Assembly: GCF_034259425.1 (NCBI RefSeq) | Contig: NZ_JAXIVU010000009.1 | Location: 39,137 to 103,136, forward strand | DNA from: Denitrificimonas halotolerans | Lineage (GTDB): Bacteria; Pseudomonadota; Gammaproteobacteria; Pseudomonadales; Pseudomonadaceae | Length of the DNA stretch: 64,000 nucleotides | Reading direction: 5' to 3' | Shown: piece after piece, positions 42,013 to 51,312 of the stretch | Numbering within the stretch: position 1 is the stretch's first letter | Layout: every line of letters starts with the position of its first letter | Notes under the pieces: generated by a model | The model's input: only the letters and a program-made list of their open reading frames with translations | Told to the model about the DNA's origin: nothing | Database searches by the model: none | Made by a program: the position numbers and the translations under genes

Positions 42013-44664
42013 ATGGAATTAAGCGTTAATATACCACAAGTTAATCCTATGCGTCGTGAAGGATTAAGCCTTAGTGTATCTGCAAAGGGTAGGGTTGAGT
42101 TTATAACTAAAGACTTAGCCAATAAGTTAATGCTTGATGTAAATATGGGTAGCCAAGTAATATATTTTAATGAACTTTTGGCGCAGCCTTTTCCTGAACA
42201 AACAGATTGGCCATATTTAACAAGTGATGTCATTGATATTTGTTTTAAGTCTGCCAGTAAAGAAATAATTCATATGCGTGGCCATATTAGTGGGCAGGGT
42301 CATTTTTGGGGTTTTTACCTCGTTGATATCAGTGATTATGTCGAGCGATCAAATAATAACGAAAAAGAACTTTATTTGTTACAAGCAATAAGTCGATTTT
42401 ATTTGAAATATCAGCAAAGTAGAGCTGAGGGGCGGCAGCATGCTGTAGAAGATATCTTAGATGATGTATTAGTTACAGTTAAAGCCCAAGCTATAGGGGT
42501 GGTTACTAAAACTGATATGTTTGAGAACTACCGATTGATTGTGCAAAGAGAATTGCCTACTGCAGGAAAGTATATAACAAGTACGGGCGGGTTTAATGCG
42601 TTACTTGCTGAACGCCAACCTATCGCTTTTTTTTATGAAGATTCAAGTGGCTTTTCAAGGGAGCCTAGAACGGTTTTGTTCTTACCCTTTATCCAAGAGC
42701 ATCAGGTGTTATCGTGGATGTTTGTTGTGTTTAGCCAGGGAAACCCGCAGCGCGTGCTCACACTTGAGAAATGGGAAAGCATTGCGACTTTATTGGTGAG
42801 TGCGGTACTGGACAGTTATAACCATGAGGAAACACTGCGCACTTTAAATAAGAAGAAATTTGCCGACAGTGTTTTGGGCGGTGGTTTTTGGGATTACAAC
42901 ATTATTGATGGGCGCGTCTCCCTATCCACTGCACTAGCAGAGAAAATAGATTTTTTCGGTGAGTATTTGGTTGAGTTATTGGACCGAGTTTATTTAGGAG
43001 ATAGAGAGAAGCTAGAGCTCAAAATTGATGAATTGCAATTTAAAGCCAATGGTAGCGAGGAAGAGGAAATTATTCGCTTAAAGCAGGGGCCGCAATTGTG
43101 TTGGTATAAAGTGTATTTGCAATTGAGTGGCTCAAGTATCTTGGGTTATTTGCTTGATGTTACTGAGATTAAAGAGGCGCAGCTTGATCAGCGTATTTCT
43201 AAGCAGCGCTTGAGTCATTTAGTTTCGAGTGGGCCGGCAATTATTTATGTTCAGCGTTATGTGGAAGGTGCTTTTGTTCAGGACTTTTTAAGCCAAAGTA
43301 TATTGCATGTGTTGGGCTGGAAGCCTGAGGATATACGTGAACAAGGCTGGCTACGCTTGTTGCATCCAGAAGATCGTCCAGTGTTTGATGAGCGCATTAA
43401 AACGCTGATTGCAAAGGGTAGTGTAAGTCATCAGTACCGCCTTCGAGGTAAGGATGGTAATTACCATTGGATGTTAGAAGAAGGAACATTGTTGCGTGAT
43501 GAGTATGGCTTGCCTTTAGAAGTTGTGGGCGTCTTATTAGATAACAGTGAACGAAAAAAGGCTGAAGCAGCGCTGAGTAAAAGTGAAGAGTGCTATCGGG
43601 TATTGGTTGAGGATGCACCGACGGCTATTTGTCGTTGTACCCCAGATTTAAATTTAACTTTTGCTAACCGTCTTTTGCTCAGTTATTTGGGTGTTGATAG
43701 CCTCATTGATCGAGTTTACCCCGTTAATTTGTCTAACTATATCAAAGCGTCTGAAGTTGAGCGTCTGCAGGAGCGCATGGCGAAACTAACAATGCAGCAA
43801 CCGATGTTTAATATTGAACTGTGCATTGATGTATCAGAATATGAAACCAGTATTTGGTTATGGTCTGTGCGTGGAATATTTGACCAACAAGGTCAGTTGT
43901 ATGAGCTTCAAGCTGTTGGGCGAGATGATACCGAGTTGCATCGAACTCGCCAGGAAATCTATCAGAATACTAAAATGGCTACCGTTGGGCGCTTAGCATC
44001 GGGTATTGCGCATGAATTAAACCAACCACTCAATATTATGCGAGCTACATTAACAAATTTAGTGCTACGCATAGAGCGTAATATGTTGGATGATGAGTAT
44101 TTAAAAGATAAAGCGGAGCGACTAGATGCGCAGATTACGCGAGCATCTAATATTATTAATAATATGCAGTTGTTCAGCTATAAAAATAGTAGGGAGCTGC
44201 TGGATTTTTCACCATTTAAAACAGTTAAATCAGCTATTGAACTATTTAAACAAGCTAATCCTGAACAGCAGTTTGATATCGCTATTGAGTGTTTGTTTGA
44301 TGGTTATTTAAAAGGTTGTAGTGAGCTTTTAGAGCAAGTTATATTGAATTTATTAGAAAATGCTTGGCATGCATTTTTTAATCAGGTTGATACATCAGAA
44401 AGACAACTGAAGGTCATAATTGAAATATATCAAATAAATAGTCAGGTTTTTATTGAGGTGCAAGATAATGCGGGAGGTATTCCCGCAGAGATCATTGATA
44501 AGGTTTTTGATCCATTCTTTACAACCAAATCTGTTGGTAGTGGTACAGGGTTAGGTTTGTGCTTATGTTATGAAATTGTTACTCGCTTTCAGGGTAAACT
44601 TTCAGTAGCTAATAAAAAGCAAGGTGCTTGTTTCAAAATTCAACTTCCAGTTTTTGAATTTTGA
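42013..44664 (+). CDS. pprA: PprA-like sensor histidine kinase
   Basis: This 883-residue kinase has no clear membrane span, so it is probably cytoplasmic. Residues about 1-100 are unassigned and 115-280 look GAF-like. Three PAS-like units follow, the second clearest (LHPEDRPVFDERI then RLRGKDGNYHWMLEEGTLL). The HisKA box has the phospho-His in ASGIAHELNQPLNIMR (about His667). The HATPase domain shows LLENAWHAF (N box), DNAGGIPAEI and FFTTKSVGSGTGLGL. It diverges from fppA-pprB and is the expected partner of PprB. Its own signal is unknown. Confidence 0.83.
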   Translation: MELSVNIPQVNPMRREGLSLSVSAKGRVEFITKDLANKLMLDVNMGSQVIYFNELLAQPFPEQTDWPYLTSDVIDICFKSASKEIIHMRGHISGQGHFWGFYLVDISDYVERSNNNEKELYLLQAISRFYLKYQQSRAEGRQHAVEDILDDVLVTVKAQAIGVVTKTDMFENYRLIVQRELPTAGKYITSTGGFNALLAERQPIAFFYEDSSGFSREPRTVLFLPFIQEHQVLSWMFVVFSQGNPQRVLTLEKWESIATLLVSAVLDSYNHEETLRTLNKKKFADSVLGGGFWDYNIIDGRVSLSTALAEKIDFFGEYLVELLDRVYLGDREKLELKIDELQFKANGSEEEEIIRLKQGPQLCWYKVYLQLSGSSILGYLLDVTEIKEAQLDQRISKQRLSHLVSSGPAIIYVQRYVEGAFVQDFLSQSILHVLGWKPEDIREQGWLRLLHPEDRPVFDERIKTLIAKGSVSHQYRLRGKDGNYHWMLEEGTLLRDEYGLPLEVVGVLLDNSERKKAEAALSKSEECYRVLVEDAPTAICRCTPDLNLTFANRLLLSYLGVDSLIDRVYPVNLSNYIKASEVERLQERMAKLTMQQPMFNIELCIDVSEYETSIWLWSVRGIFDQQGQLYELQAVGRDDTELHRTRQEIYQNTKMATVGRLASGIAHELNQPLNIMRATLTNLVLRIERNMLDDEYLKDKAERLDAQITRASNIINNMQLFSYKNSRELLDFSPFKTVKSAIELFKQANPEQQFDIAIECLFDGYLKGCSELLEQVILNLLENAWHAFFNQVDTSERQLKVIIEIYQINSQVFIEVQDNAGGIPAEIIDKVFDPFFTTKSVGSGTGLGLCLCYEIVTRFQGKLSVANKKQGACFKIQLPVFEF

Positions 44665-44695
44665 CGATAATAGCATAAACTTTAGTTGTAATTTT

Positions 44696-45666
44696 AAAAC
44701 CGCGTAAGACCTCGTAATTTTTGTGCGGGATGGATAGCGAGGGCTGCGTAAGCAGCCCTTTAACCCCTTAACAGGTTGCTGAAGTCTTTGCAGTACAGGT
44801 TGGTACTGGTATTGTATACAGCATGATAAGGCACACCAAAACATTAAAAGTCCGAGTCCGAGACAGGCATGTGCCCCTGCTAAACCGCATGGCTCGAAGC
44901 GTCAATTTCGTCTGGAACTTTGTTAATGAATTAAGTCAACGCTCGATTAAAGAGCGAGGTGTGTTTTTGTCTGCTTTTGATATGCACCATTACATCAAGG
45001 GCGCGGGTAAAGAGCTGGGGTTGCACAGCCAAACCTTACTAGTGCATCGCGGGTGAGTATGTCACACGCCGTAAGCAGTTTAAGAAAGCGCGGCTGAACT
45101 GGCGCAAATCACGCGGTGTACGCCGCTCACTGGGCTGGATACCCGTCAATACAGGTGCAGCGCAGTGGAAAAATGGTCAGGTCTTGAGGAAAAGTTGGCC
45201 ATCGCTCAACGATCCAGAAATAAAACCCAAGTCAAAACCCTTCATGCGAAAATCGCTAACCGTAGAAAAGACGCATTGCACAAGTTCAGCCATAAGCTGG
45301 TCAATCGCTGTGGTGAAATCTATGTGGGCAACGTCAGTAGTTTAAAACTCGTTAAAACCACGATGGTCAAGTCAGTGTTAGATGCTGACCGGGGCCAATT
45401 AAAAACAATGCTGGACTATAAATGCGCTCACGCAGGCATTGTTTTAAGGAAGTTAACGAGACATACATCACCCAAACCTGTTCGAGTTGTGGCTGTTTGC
45501 CCGAGTCGAGGCCGAAAGGTATCGCAGGGCTTGGAATAAGAGAATGGACGTGCAGTGGGTGTGGTGTCACCCACGATCGCGATATCAACGCGGCACGTAA
45601 CATTCTCGCGGCCGGGCATGGTCGTCTAGCAGTAGGAATCCCCGTCCTTTAGGTCGGGGATGTCAA
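44696..45666 (+). mobile_element. Degenerate IS200/IS605 element with frameshifted tnpB
   Basis: The left end starts AAAACCGCGTAAGACCTCGT at 44696 and includes a perfect hairpin, AGGGCTGC GTAA GCAGCCCT (44740-44759). There is no tnpA. A broken tnpB runs from 44823 to 45652 and the right end finishes in GGATGTCAA at 45666. It lies between pprA and a small membrane-protein gene whose 3' end it replaced. Its left-end hairpin may now terminate pprA. Confidence 0.8.
44823..45652 (+). pseudogene. tnpB: TnpB (IS605 OrfB), frameshifted and internally deleted
   Basis: The start (MIRHTKTLKVRVRDRHVPLL, NFVWNFVNELSQRS) breaks frame near 45045. The text then continues as EYVTRRKQFKKARLNWRKSR and GWIPVNTGAAQWKNGQV. 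A deletion joins this to LEEKLAIAQRSRNKTQ, losing the first RuvC segment. A one-base loss in a T run near 45442 shifts the frame again, compared with the intact run at 10742. The zinc finger and HDRD end (45465-45652) follow. Confidence 0.85.
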
Positions 45667-45831
45667 TGTTGCTTCGTTGGGCTGTTGCTCGCTGGTTGTA
45701 ACCTTAGGCTCTGCAGTGTGTTGTCCACGTATCTTTGGTAGGCCAATAGCGGTGAGAATGGCTAATATGAGAATCACTGCGAAAATTTTATAACCACGGT
45801 TAAACAGCGGCTGTTTTTTAGATGGTTTCAT
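45649..45831 (-). CDS. Small single-span membrane protein, 3' end supplied by an IS element
   Basis: The 60-residue product has a basic start (MKPSKKQPLFNRGYK), one membrane helix (IFAVILILAILTAIGLP) and a polar tail. The last codons (LTSPT and the stop) lie inside the right end of the IS200/IS605 remnant, so the original C terminus has been cut off or replaced. I do not recognise the family. Confidence 0.5.
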   Translation of the reverse strand: MKPSKKQPLFNRGYKIFAVILILAILTAIGLPKIRGQHTAEPKVTTSEQQPNEATLTSPT

Positions 45832-45851
45832 AGTCTTTGTTATCGATTAAA

Positions 45852-46823
45852 TCAGTGGGTTGTAGAATTTGTACTTAAGACGTGTAATAGGAGCCAGATT
45901 CTAGCTTTTTGTGGTGATAAGTCACCTAAAGTAATGAGCTCTAAATTAGAGTAGTACTTAATAGGTACAACGCCCCCTGCTCCTACTCGTGAAGTCATGA
46001 CTATAGGGATGCCCTGCTTGCGTGCGCTATACAGTGCTTGTTCTTCTTTGGGTGAGCAGCGTCCTGCGCCAGTACCTGCAATCACTAAGCCATCCAACTG
46101 GGTGTGTTGTAAGAGTGCTTCTAAAAGTTGTGAATCTGCACCTGCATGGGAATAAACAATAGGGATGTAAGGTGCTCGATCAGGTTTCTGAATAGTACAG
46201 TATGGACTGCTACTAGTGTGTGGTTGCGCTGGGGCGTGCATAAAGTGCACTGTACGGTTGGCTTCAATACGCCCAATTGGGCCGTTATTGGGTGCTTGAA
46301 ATGCTTCTAAGTGATAAGTATGGGTTTTGCTGACATCTTGAGCAGAATAAATTTTATCATTAAATACAGTTAGTACGCCTTTACCTGCGGCCGCGGGGCA
46401 GGCTGCGACACGAAAACTATTGAGTAAATTAAAATATGCATCACTGCCTAGGGCTGAGAACGGTTTTTGTGCGCCCGTAATAATAACGGGCTTAGTGGTG
46501 TTTAACGTGTGATGAAGAAAGTAGGCTGTTTCTTCTAAGGTGTTGGTACCTTGAGTAATGACGACCGCATCTTGTTTTTTCAGCTGTTGTTCAATCTGCT
46601 TTTTTAAGTTAAACCAATCGAATGTATCAATGGCGGTACTCGTCACATTTTTGATGGGTATCCATTCGATTTGAGCGAGCTCCGATAACTCAGGTAGCGC
46701 ATTGATAAAATCCTGTGCATGGTAATGACCGGTTTGGTAGTCGCATAACTCTAAACGATCGGAGTGGTGAGCAGAAATGGTACCACCTAAGGTAAATAAA
46801 GTGATGTGAGGTCGATTTGACAC
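45852..46823 (-). CDS. Asparaginase-family protein
   Basis: The 323-residue protein has the type I/II asparaginase fold: LFTLGGTISAHHS with the nucleophilic Thr, the second motif VVITQGTNTLEETAYFL, the active-site Lys in DVSKTHTYHLEAF, and GLVIAGTGAG near the C terminus. The canonical second motif is HGTDT. Here His is Gln and the substrate-binding Asp is Asn, so activity on asparagine may be changed. It has no signal peptide, so it is cytoplasmic. Substrate is uncertain. Confidence 0.8.
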   Translation of the reverse strand: MSNRPHITLFTLGGTISAHHSDRLELCDYQTGHYHAQDFINALPELSELAQIEWIPIKNVTSTAIDTFDWFNLKKQIEQQLKKQDAVVITQGTNTLEETAYFLHHTLNTTKPVIITGAQKPFSALGSDAYFNLLNSFRVAACPAAAGKGVLTVFNDKIYSAQDVSKTHTYHLEAFQAPNNGPIGRIEANRTVHFMHAPAQPHTSSSPYCTIQKPDRAPYIPIVYSHAGADSQLLEALLQHTQLDGLVIAGTGAGRCSPKEEQALYSARKQGIPIVMTSRVGAGGVVPIKYYSNLELITLGDLSPQKARIWLLLHVLSTNSTTH

Positions 46824-46871
46824 AGGGTAATTCCTTTTTGTCTGAGTAACGTATTAAGTTAGGCTCAGTCA

Positions 46872-47270
46872 TCAGTGATTGGTATACATTGTGTTGGGTT
46901 GCCAACGTCTCTTGAGGTAAGTGTAAACAAACCAAAGCAAAGCGGCTAAGGCTACGCCTAATAGGTTGGCATAAATATCAGTACGGCTAAAACTACGCAG
47001 TGGTTGTAATAGTTGTAGAAACTCCGCTAAGGGCGCACAGCATAACAAAATAGTCCACAGCCACTGAGCGGGGCAATGTCTAAAGGCGATACGTGTGGCT
47101 AAGGATAGAGTTGCAAAGCCAATGCAGTGTAGGACAAAGCCAATATGTGGAAACAATGCCGGTGGTGGTTTAGGGTTTAATAAGCCGACCAGTGCCGCCA
47201 GCAAAATTACAATAAAGATTAAAATTCTCAAGGCGTACTCTTTGTTGATGTGATCACCGTACCGCATCAT
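46872..47270 (-). CDS. VanZ-like family membrane protein
   Basis: The 132-residue protein has four predicted spans and the VanZ-type pattern: LNPKPPP after the first span, HIGFVLHCIGFATLSL in the second, EFLQLLQPLRSFSRTD, and NLLGVALAALLWF in the last. VanZ-like proteins are found in many bacteria and have no settled general role. It stands alone between cysNC and the asparaginase gene. Confidence 0.8.
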   Translation of the reverse strand: MMRYGDHINKEYALRILIFIVILLAALVGLLNPKPPPALFPHIGFVLHCIGFATLSLATRIAFRHCPAQWLWTILLCCAPLAEFLQLLQPLRSFSRTDIYANLLGVALAALLWFVYTYLKRRWQPNTMYTNH

Positions 47271-47429
47271 TGAGTTTGAGCATGCGGCCTGCTATATGAG
47301 CTGACCGATAACCTTACCAGAAATGCGAAAAGTTTCGTAAAGTTTGAGGTTTGCAATGCTGTACTCGTGCAATCTGTTGTAGCTGCAGGTATGACGCATC
47401 ATGTCAGTAGAGGGTGTTGGCTAATAACA

Positions 47430-47466
47430 AAAAACCGCCCTATGACATTCGCATTGAGGGCGGTTT
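47430..47466 (-). terminator. Terminator of the cysD-cysNC operon
   Basis: On the minus strand AACCGCCCTC and GGGCGGTTTTTTG form a stem with a loop of about 15 nt and a T run. It lies 17 bp past the cysNC stop. Confidence 0.88.
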
Positions 47467-47482
47467 TGAGCTCAGTATGATG

Positions 47483-49378
47483 TTAAATGATCTCGCGTTG
47501 CCGCAACAGTTCGAGCACTTGTTGCACACCTTCATCCACATCAGTGATTTGCGTATTGATCACTAAATCAGCATCCAAGGGCACATCGTAGGGAAAGGAT
47601 TCTCCAGGAATATTGTCTTCTCCTGCTGCATATAAGCCTTGTGGATCACGCTCTTGGCAGACTTGTGGTGAGGCTTGCACATAGACAGTGATAAAGCGTT
47701 CTTTACCAATGATAGCTTTAGCCTGCTCACGGCCTTCGGCATCCGGTGCGACAAAGGCTGCTAAAGTAATTAATCCGGCTTCGTTAAATTGGCGTGCCAC
47801 TTGTGCAGCACGGCGCCAGTTTTCGGTACGGCCAGCGCGATCGAGTGGTAAGCCTTTATTGAGGTTATGGCGCAAGTTCTGTCCGTCCAGTACATAGACA
47901 GCGCGTCCTGTATCAAAGAGTTTACGTTCAACTGCATAGGCAAGGGTACTTTTACCTGCTCCTGATAAACCACTGAAAAGCACCGTGACAGGCTGTTGCC
48001 CTAGGCGTAACTGGCGCTCTTGCGGACTGACGCGACCTTTGCCTAAGCTACGGCCACTGCTTTGCGCGCTGTCTGGGGTAATGATCATACCGGCACCAAC
48101 GGTAATGTTGGTCAAGCGATCAATCACAATAAAAGCACCTGTAGTGCGGTTGGCTTGGTAGTCATCTAATGCTAAAGGCGCATCTAAGCTGACTTGCACG
48201 CGACCCACTTCGTTAAGCTGCAAACTGCTGGCACTGCTTTGGGTCAGGGAGTTAACGTCCACCTGATGCTCGATGCTGGATACGTTGCCCGGTATATAAC
48301 TGGTGGCGCGTTTAAAATCGTAACGCTTGCCTGGTAATAATGGCTCTTCTCCTAGCCAGACCAACATTGCTTCGAAGTGATCACTGCTGCGCACTTTTGC
48401 GTCTGCGTGAACAATTAAGTCACCGCGAGAAATATCAATCTCGTCTTCCAAGGTTAGGGTGATGGCTTGCCCAGCAATAGCTTGCTCCAGCTCACCATCA
48501 AAGGTGACGATGGATTTAACCTGACTGCTGCGGCCTGAAGGAAGCACTGTAATGCTGTCACCTTTACGAATCGAGCCTGAGGCTAAAGTGCCAGCAAAAC
48601 CACGGAAGTTCAGATTTGGGCGGTTGACGTACTGTACAGGAAAGCGCATATCACGGTGATTTAAGTCACCGCTGACATCCACATTCTCCAGAATTTCCAT
48701 TAAGGTTTGTCCGGTGTACCAAGGTGTATGCTCGCTGCGGTTGACTACGTTATCGCCCTTGAGAGCGGATAATGGCACAAAATGCAGTGATGAGGTGTCC
48801 AGATTGATTTGCTCAGCAAAGGCTAAATAATCATCCTTAATGGCGTTGTACACCTGTTCATCGTAGTTTTTTAAATCCATCTTATTGATGGCCACCACTA
48901 AGTGGCGAATACCCAACAGAGAGGCAATATAACTGTGGCGGCGGGTTTGGTTTTCTACACCGTGGCGGGCATCGACCAAAATAATTGCCAAGTCACAGGT
49001 CGAGGCTCCAGTGGCCATATTGCGGGTGTACTGCTCATGCCCAGGAGTGTCAGCAATGATAAATTTGCGTTTGGTGGTGCTGAAATAGCGGTAAGCTACA
49101 TCAATGGTGATGCCTTGCTCACGCTCTGCTTGTAGGCCGTCGACTAAGAGTGCTAAGTCGACATCATCGCCAGTGGTGCCCACTTTTTTTGAGTCGCGAG
49201 TGATGGCCTCTAGATGGTCTTCATAAATCATCTTAGAGTCGTGTAGTAGGCGACCAATTAAAGTGCTTTTGCCATCGTCGACATTACCGCAGGTTAAGAA
49301 ACGTAGCAGTTCTTTGCGTTCGTGTTGAGCCAGATAGGCAAGGATATCCTGGCTGATTAGTTCAGATTGATGACTCAT
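47483..49378 (-). CDS. cysNC: Bifunctional sulfate adenylyltransferase subunit 1 / APS kinase
   Basis: The start was set at 49378 (MSHQSELISQDILAYL), 13 bp after the cysD stop; the longer frame runs back into cysD. The 631-residue fusion begins with the CysN GTPase (P loop GNVDDGKSTLIGRLL, switch region DTPGHEQYTRNMATGA, NKMDL). It ends with APS kinase (P loop FSGLSGAGKSTLAYAVE, then RDPQGLYAAGEDNIPG). CysN uses GTP hydrolysis to drive APS formation by CysD, and the CysC part makes PAPS. The fusion is the usual Pseudomonas form. Confidence 0.96.
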   Translation of the reverse strand: MSHQSELISQDILAYLAQHERKELLRFLTCGNVDDGKSTLIGRLLHDSKMIYEDHLEAITRDSKKVGTTGDDVDLALLVDGLQAEREQGITIDVAYRYFSTTKRKFIIADTPGHEQYTRNMATGASTCDLAIILVDARHGVENQTRRHSYIASLLGIRHLVVAINKMDLKNYDEQVYNAIKDDYLAFAEQINLDTSSLHFVPLSALKGDNVVNRSEHTPWYTGQTLMEILENVDVSGDLNHRDMRFPVQYVNRPNLNFRGFAGTLASGSIRKGDSITVLPSGRSSQVKSIVTFDGELEQAIAGQAITLTLEDEIDISRGDLIVHADAKVRSSDHFEAMLVWLGEEPLLPGKRYDFKRATSYIPGNVSSIEHQVDVNSLTQSSASSLQLNEVGRVQVSLDAPLALDDYQANRTTGAFIVIDRLTNITVGAGMIITPDSAQSSGRSLGKGRVSPQERQLRLGQQPVTVLFSGLSGAGKSTLAYAVERKLFDTGRAVYVLDGQNLRHNLNKGLPLDRAGRTENWRRAAQVARQFNEAGLITLAAFVAPDAEGREQAKAIIGKERFITVYVQASPQVCQERDPQGLYAAGEDNIPGESFPYDVPLDADLVINTQITDVDEGVQQVLELLRQREII

Positions 49379-49391
49379 GGGTACGGATTCC

Positions 49392-50309
49392 TTAAAAGTA
49401 GCCTTGACGTTTCTTTTCTTCCATTGACCCGGCACCATCGTGATCGATGACACGGCCTTGGCGTTCTGAAGTGCGGGTCAGTAACATCTCTTGAATAATT
49501 TCTGGCAGTGTTGTGGCAGTGGACTCCACTGCGCCAGTGAGTGGGTAGCAGCCTAAAGTACGGAAGCGCACCATTTTCTTTTCAATACGTGATTTTTCTT
49601 CATCCGTTAAGTGTTCGAGGATGCGCTCATCGTCGATTAACACTAGTGTGCCATCGCGCTCAATCACCTCACGTTCAGCGGCGAAATACAACGGTACAAT
49701 AGGGATGCCTTCTAAATAGATGTATTGCCAAATATCCAACTCGGTCCAGTTGGACAAGGGGAACACACGGATGGACTCGCCTTTGTTTACTTTGCCGTTG
49801 TAGATATTCCATAGCTCAGGACGTTGGTTTTTTGGGTCCCAGCGGTGTTTGCTATCACGGAAGGAGTATACCCGCTCTTTTGCTCGGGATTTTTCTTCGT
49901 CACGGCGGGCGCCACCAAAAGCAGCATCAAAACCGTACTGATCTAAGGCTTGTTTGAGGCCTTCGGTTTTCATGATGTCAGTGTGTTTAGCGCTACCATG
50001 GACAAAAGGGTTGATATCTTGGGCAATGCCGTCTGGGTTGGTGTGTGTTAGTAAGTTCAGGTCAAGATCTTCTACCATTTTGTCGCGAAAGCTGTACATC
50101 TCTTGGAATTTCCAGCGGGTATCCACGTGCATCACAGGGAAAGGTAACTTACCCGGATAAAATGCCTTGCGAGCCAAATGCAGCATGACCGCTGAATCTT
50201 TACCAATGGAGTAGAGCATGACGGGATTATCGAACTCCGCAGCCACTTCACGAATGATATGGATACTTTCGGCTTCGAGTTGTTTTAAATGGGTTAGCTT
50301 ATCGGCCAT
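49392..50309 (-). CDS. cysD: Sulfate adenylyltransferase subunit 2
   Basis: The 305-residue protein belongs to the PAPS-reductase/adenylyltransferase PP-loop family (MLYSIGKDSAVMLHLARKAF). The conserved AAFGGARRDEEKSRAKER and FPLSNWTELDIWQYI segments identify CysD. It makes adenosine 5'-phosphosulfate from ATP and sulfate together with CysN, which is encoded just downstream. Confidence 0.96.
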   Translation of the reverse strand: MADKLTHLKQLEAESIHIIREVAAEFDNPVMLYSIGKDSAVMLHLARKAFYPGKLPFPVMHVDTRWKFQEMYSFRDKMVEDLDLNLLTHTNPDGIAQDINPFVHGSAKHTDIMKTEGLKQALDQYGFDAAFGGARRDEEKSRAKERVYSFRDSKHRWDPKNQRPELWNIYNGKVNKGESIRVFPLSNWTELDIWQYIYLEGIPIVPLYFAAEREVIERDGTLVLIDDERILEHLTDEEKSRIEKKMVRFRTLGCYPLTGAVESTATTLPEIIQEMLLTRTSERQGRVIDHDGAGSMEEKKRQGYF

Positions 50310-50504
50310 GCTGTGCTCACTTAGATAGGGTGTTGCGCCTGATTGGGCTTAGGGTTGAACAGGATGAGAGGCACTTTATCATGGAGGTTGGTTCTAACGA
50401 AGTGCTTATCAAGAACAAAAAGGAATAGATATATATAAAACAGTGGCGTCGAGCGGTTCCCTAGCTCTACGGCTGTTTTCTAGCTACGTCCGTCAGTATG
50501 AGGG

Positions 50505-51294
50505 TTTAACAATTGCTAGCAGAATTCCCCCACCTTTTAGGTGGTGGGATGAATGCGCTCTTGATCTTGCCTTTAGGGGTTTGCATGATGAAATAAGATC
50601 AGTCTTAAGGCTAGAGAGAATACAGGCTCTACCCAACGGCAGAACAGCAGGTGTTTTTAGCCAAGCATGAAAAGAAGTTGGCGCGTGAGCAAAAGATTTT
50701 AGCTCGCCGCAGGGCGGCGGCTAAGGCCGCCAACCGTAAGCTATCTGAAAGCTGTAACTATCAAAAGCAACGCTTAAAGGTTGCTAAGTTGCATGAGTAA
50801 ATAGCCAACTGCCGCAAAGACTCCCTGTATAAAACCTCATTCAATCTCATCAAAAACCACGATGTTATTGTTATTGAGGATTTGAACGTTAAAGGCATGG
50901 TTAAAAAACAGGCGTTTAGCTAAAGCGATCAGCGACAGCTCATGGTCACAGTTTCCACGATGCTGGCCTACAAAGCAGAGTGGTATGGCAAACAGCTCAG
51001 CAAGCTAGACCGATGGTTTCCATCGTTTAAAACCTGCTCAGGCTGCGATCATGTGCTTGGTAAGGGTGAGCTCACCCTAGCCATGCGGCAGTGGCAGTGC
51101 CCAACCTAGATCGTGATTATAACGCCAGCATTAACAGCCTCAAGGGAGGGTTATGCTGCTGGATATCAATGACAGAAACCTCGGTGCTAGAGAGTTAGTC
51201 GAGTCAATTTGCATAGCCTCTGCTGTGTGCAACGCACCTTAGCAAGGCTGTGTATTACCTAGGAAACCCCACTTCTAAAGTGGCGGATAGTTCA
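50505..51294 (+). mobile_element. Decayed TnpB-only transposon of a second IS200/IS605 subtype
   Basis: TTTAACAATTGCTAGCAGAA starts the left end at 50505. A hairpin follows (CCCCACC...GGTGGTGGG, 50527-50549). A multiply broken tnpB occupies about 50660-51190. The right end ACCCCACTTCTAAAGTGGCG with ATAGTTCAT closes it at 51294. Ends and protein differ from the CAAAATCGCG family elsewhere in the window. Both ends recur, fused, at 58914-58965. Confidence 0.75.
50660..51190 (+). pseudogene. TnpB pseudogene, second subtype
   Basis: The text reads KHEKKLAREQKILARRRAA, KQRLKVAKLHE(stop)IANCRKDSL, then NHDVIVIEDLNVKGMVKK with the RuvC glutamate. An extra A in a run of six shifts the frame. In the next frame RLAKAISDSSWSQF continues the protein, and a lost T restores STMLAYKAEWYGKQLSKLDR and WFPSFKTCSGCDHVLGK. 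A stop and further decay follow where the second zinc-finger pair should be. It is not functional. Confidence 0.8.
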
Positions 51295-51312
51295 TGAGCT
51301 AACAAGCACTCA

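Noticed and set aside
50443..50670. 75-codon ORF across the left end of the second TnpB element
   Set aside because: It crosses the element boundary and hairpin and resembles no protein. It is treated as a chance frame.
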